A stretch of 6,652 nt of DNA from Akkermansiaceae bacterium (GTDB lineage Bacteria; Verrucomicrobiota; Verrucomicrobiia; Verrucomicrobiales; Akkermansiaceae), in NCBI GenBank assembly GCA_028293225.1, contig JAQGPE010000453.1, positions 1 through 6,652 on the forward strand. Direction: 5' to 3'. Under the pieces are notes generated by a model. It saw only the letters and a program-made list of their open reading frames with translations. It made no database searches and was not told where the DNA came from. A program made the position numbers and the translations under genes. Of this stretch, positions 6,001 to 6,652 are shown piece by piece (within the stretch, counting starts at the first letter, position 1; each line of letters starts with the position of its first letter).

Positions 6001-6652
6001 GGTCCGGCGAGGTCTTTCACGGGTGAACGGAAGTAGGCGAAGATCGCCGGCAGCAGGCCCGCCAGCAGGCCGCCCAGCGCCACAAAGCCGAGCGCGTAGA
6101 GTTCGATCCGGTCGATCGTCCACGGCGAAATCGATAGGCCCAGCGAATGCCGCATCAACCCGCCCGCCGCCGCCAGTCCGCCATGGCCGAGCAGCATGCC
6201 CGCCCCCAGTCCGACCAGGGTCAGCAGCAGTGCTTCCAGCAGCACCAGGCTCAGAATCTCAAACCGGTGCGCGCCCAGCGAGCGCATCACCGCCAGGTCC
6301 CGGCGGCGTCTTTCCGCGGCCTGGTAAAAGGTCGCCATGATCGTCAGCGCGGAGACCACCACGACCAGCGCGGCGATCCCCAGCAGGACATTCTGCAGCG
6401 GCCCCAGCACCTGCTGGAACAGACGGTGCATCTCATTGACCGGCACGGCCGCCATCGACTCGGTGCGCTTCTGGATTTCCTGGGTCATCCACAGTCGCAT
6501 GCCGACCGCGCGCAGGCGCAGCAGCACTGAGGTGACCTCGCGATTCGCGGTGGCATCTCCACTCGGCTCGACCCCGGCGATCCGCGCATGGACGTCAGCT
6601 TCGTTTTCATGAATGTGCCAGACCGACGGCAGCGTGACATAAATCCCGCGAT
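5997..6652 (-). CDS. FtsX/MacB-like ABC transporter permease, C-terminal part (5' end outside window)
   Basis: The frame is open to the right edge. The visible codons begin at 6650 and encode the last 217 residues, ending in TGA at 5999-5997. There are three membrane segments at visible residues about 86-110, 132-156 and 183-207. Between the first two lies the signature AERRRRDLAVMRSLGAHRFEI (about 111-132), the cytoplasmic coupling motif of FtsX-domain permeases such as MacB and LolC/E. Residues 1-85 (RGIYVTLPSVWHIHENEADV and onward) would be the end of the large periplasmic domain. An internal GTG at 6527 is not the start, because the frame continues upstream with sensible sequence. These permeases usually pair with a LolD-like ATPase and move or extract substrates by mechanotransmission. 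The ATPase should lie just beyond the right edge. The coupled DUF3299 genes downstream recall zinc-regulated operons (Vibrio ZrgABCDE, Pseudomonas PA4063-PA4066, recalled from memory). A macrolide or lipoprotein exporter of ordinary type remains possible. Confidence 0.9.
   Translation of the reverse strand, partial: RGIYVTLPSVWHIHENEADVHARIAGVEPSGDATANREVTSVLLRLRAVGMRLWMTQEIQKRTESMAAVPVNEMHRLFQQVLGPLQNVLLGIAALVVVVSALTIMATFYQAAERRRRDLAVMRSLGAHRFEILSLVLLEALLLTLVGLGAGMLLGHGGLAAAGGLMRHSLGLSISPWTIDRIELYALGFVALGGLLAGLLPAIFAYFRSPVKDLAGP

Noticed and set aside
6001..6123. Upstream start for the first DUF3299 gene
   Set aside because: The added basic, proline-rich lead overlaps the permease end and would precede the signal peptide. 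The ATGA overlap at 5997-6000 explains the start better.
1..6652. tRNA, rRNA, CRISPR array, insertion sequence or prophage genes
   Set aside because: I looked on both strands and saw no cloverleaf, regularly spaced repeats, transposase or integrase motifs, or terminal inverted repeats.

Overview
All six genes in this window lie on the minus strand and read from high to low coordinates. The DNA is GC-rich (one protease row counts 77% G+C), apart from an AT-rich gap near 4741-4860 (about 38% G+C). None of the four starts whose upstream bases I checked in detail (976, 1466, 4596, 5506) has a convincing Shine-Dalgarno sequence. With the DUF3299 pair and a large secreted ricin-repeat protease, this fits a Gram-negative of the Verrucomicrobiota type (Luteolibacter-like). 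That is a style-based guess, not a phylogenetic result.

Layout in order of transcription. (1) Positions 6652-5045 hold a compact operon. It has the C-terminal part of an FtsX/MacB-type ABC permease (cut by the window edge), then two tandem paralogous DUF3299 proteins with signal peptides. The first overlaps the permease stop through ATGA and the second follows after 38 bp. Both carry the same CFFCNPP motif. A perfect-arm hairpin sits just after the last gene. (2) Positions 4597-5044 are non-coding and partly AT-rich, with a repeated TTTTTGATA element. This gap probably carries the control region of the next gene. (3) Positions 4596-1600 encode a 998-residue exported or membrane-anchored zinc metalloprotease. 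It has a long pro-region, an HExxH...H zinc site with a downstream Met-turn, and two C-terminal ricin-type beta-trefoil lectin domains. (4) Positions 1466-1074 encode a small lipoprotein of unknown function. (5) Positions 976-1 encode the first 325 residues of MiaB, the tRNA methylthiotransferase.

The genes look like three functional units. The permease/DUF3299 operon resembles zinc-regulated ABC systems of other bacteria (Zrg of Vibrio, PA4063-PA4066 of Pseudomonas), so envelope metal handling is a reasonable hypothesis. The protease probably acts on glycan-rich substrates at or outside the cell surface. MiaB is housekeeping. The most notable parts are the duplicated DUF3299 pair and the protease architecture. 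I see no mobile element, CRISPR array, tRNA or rRNA.
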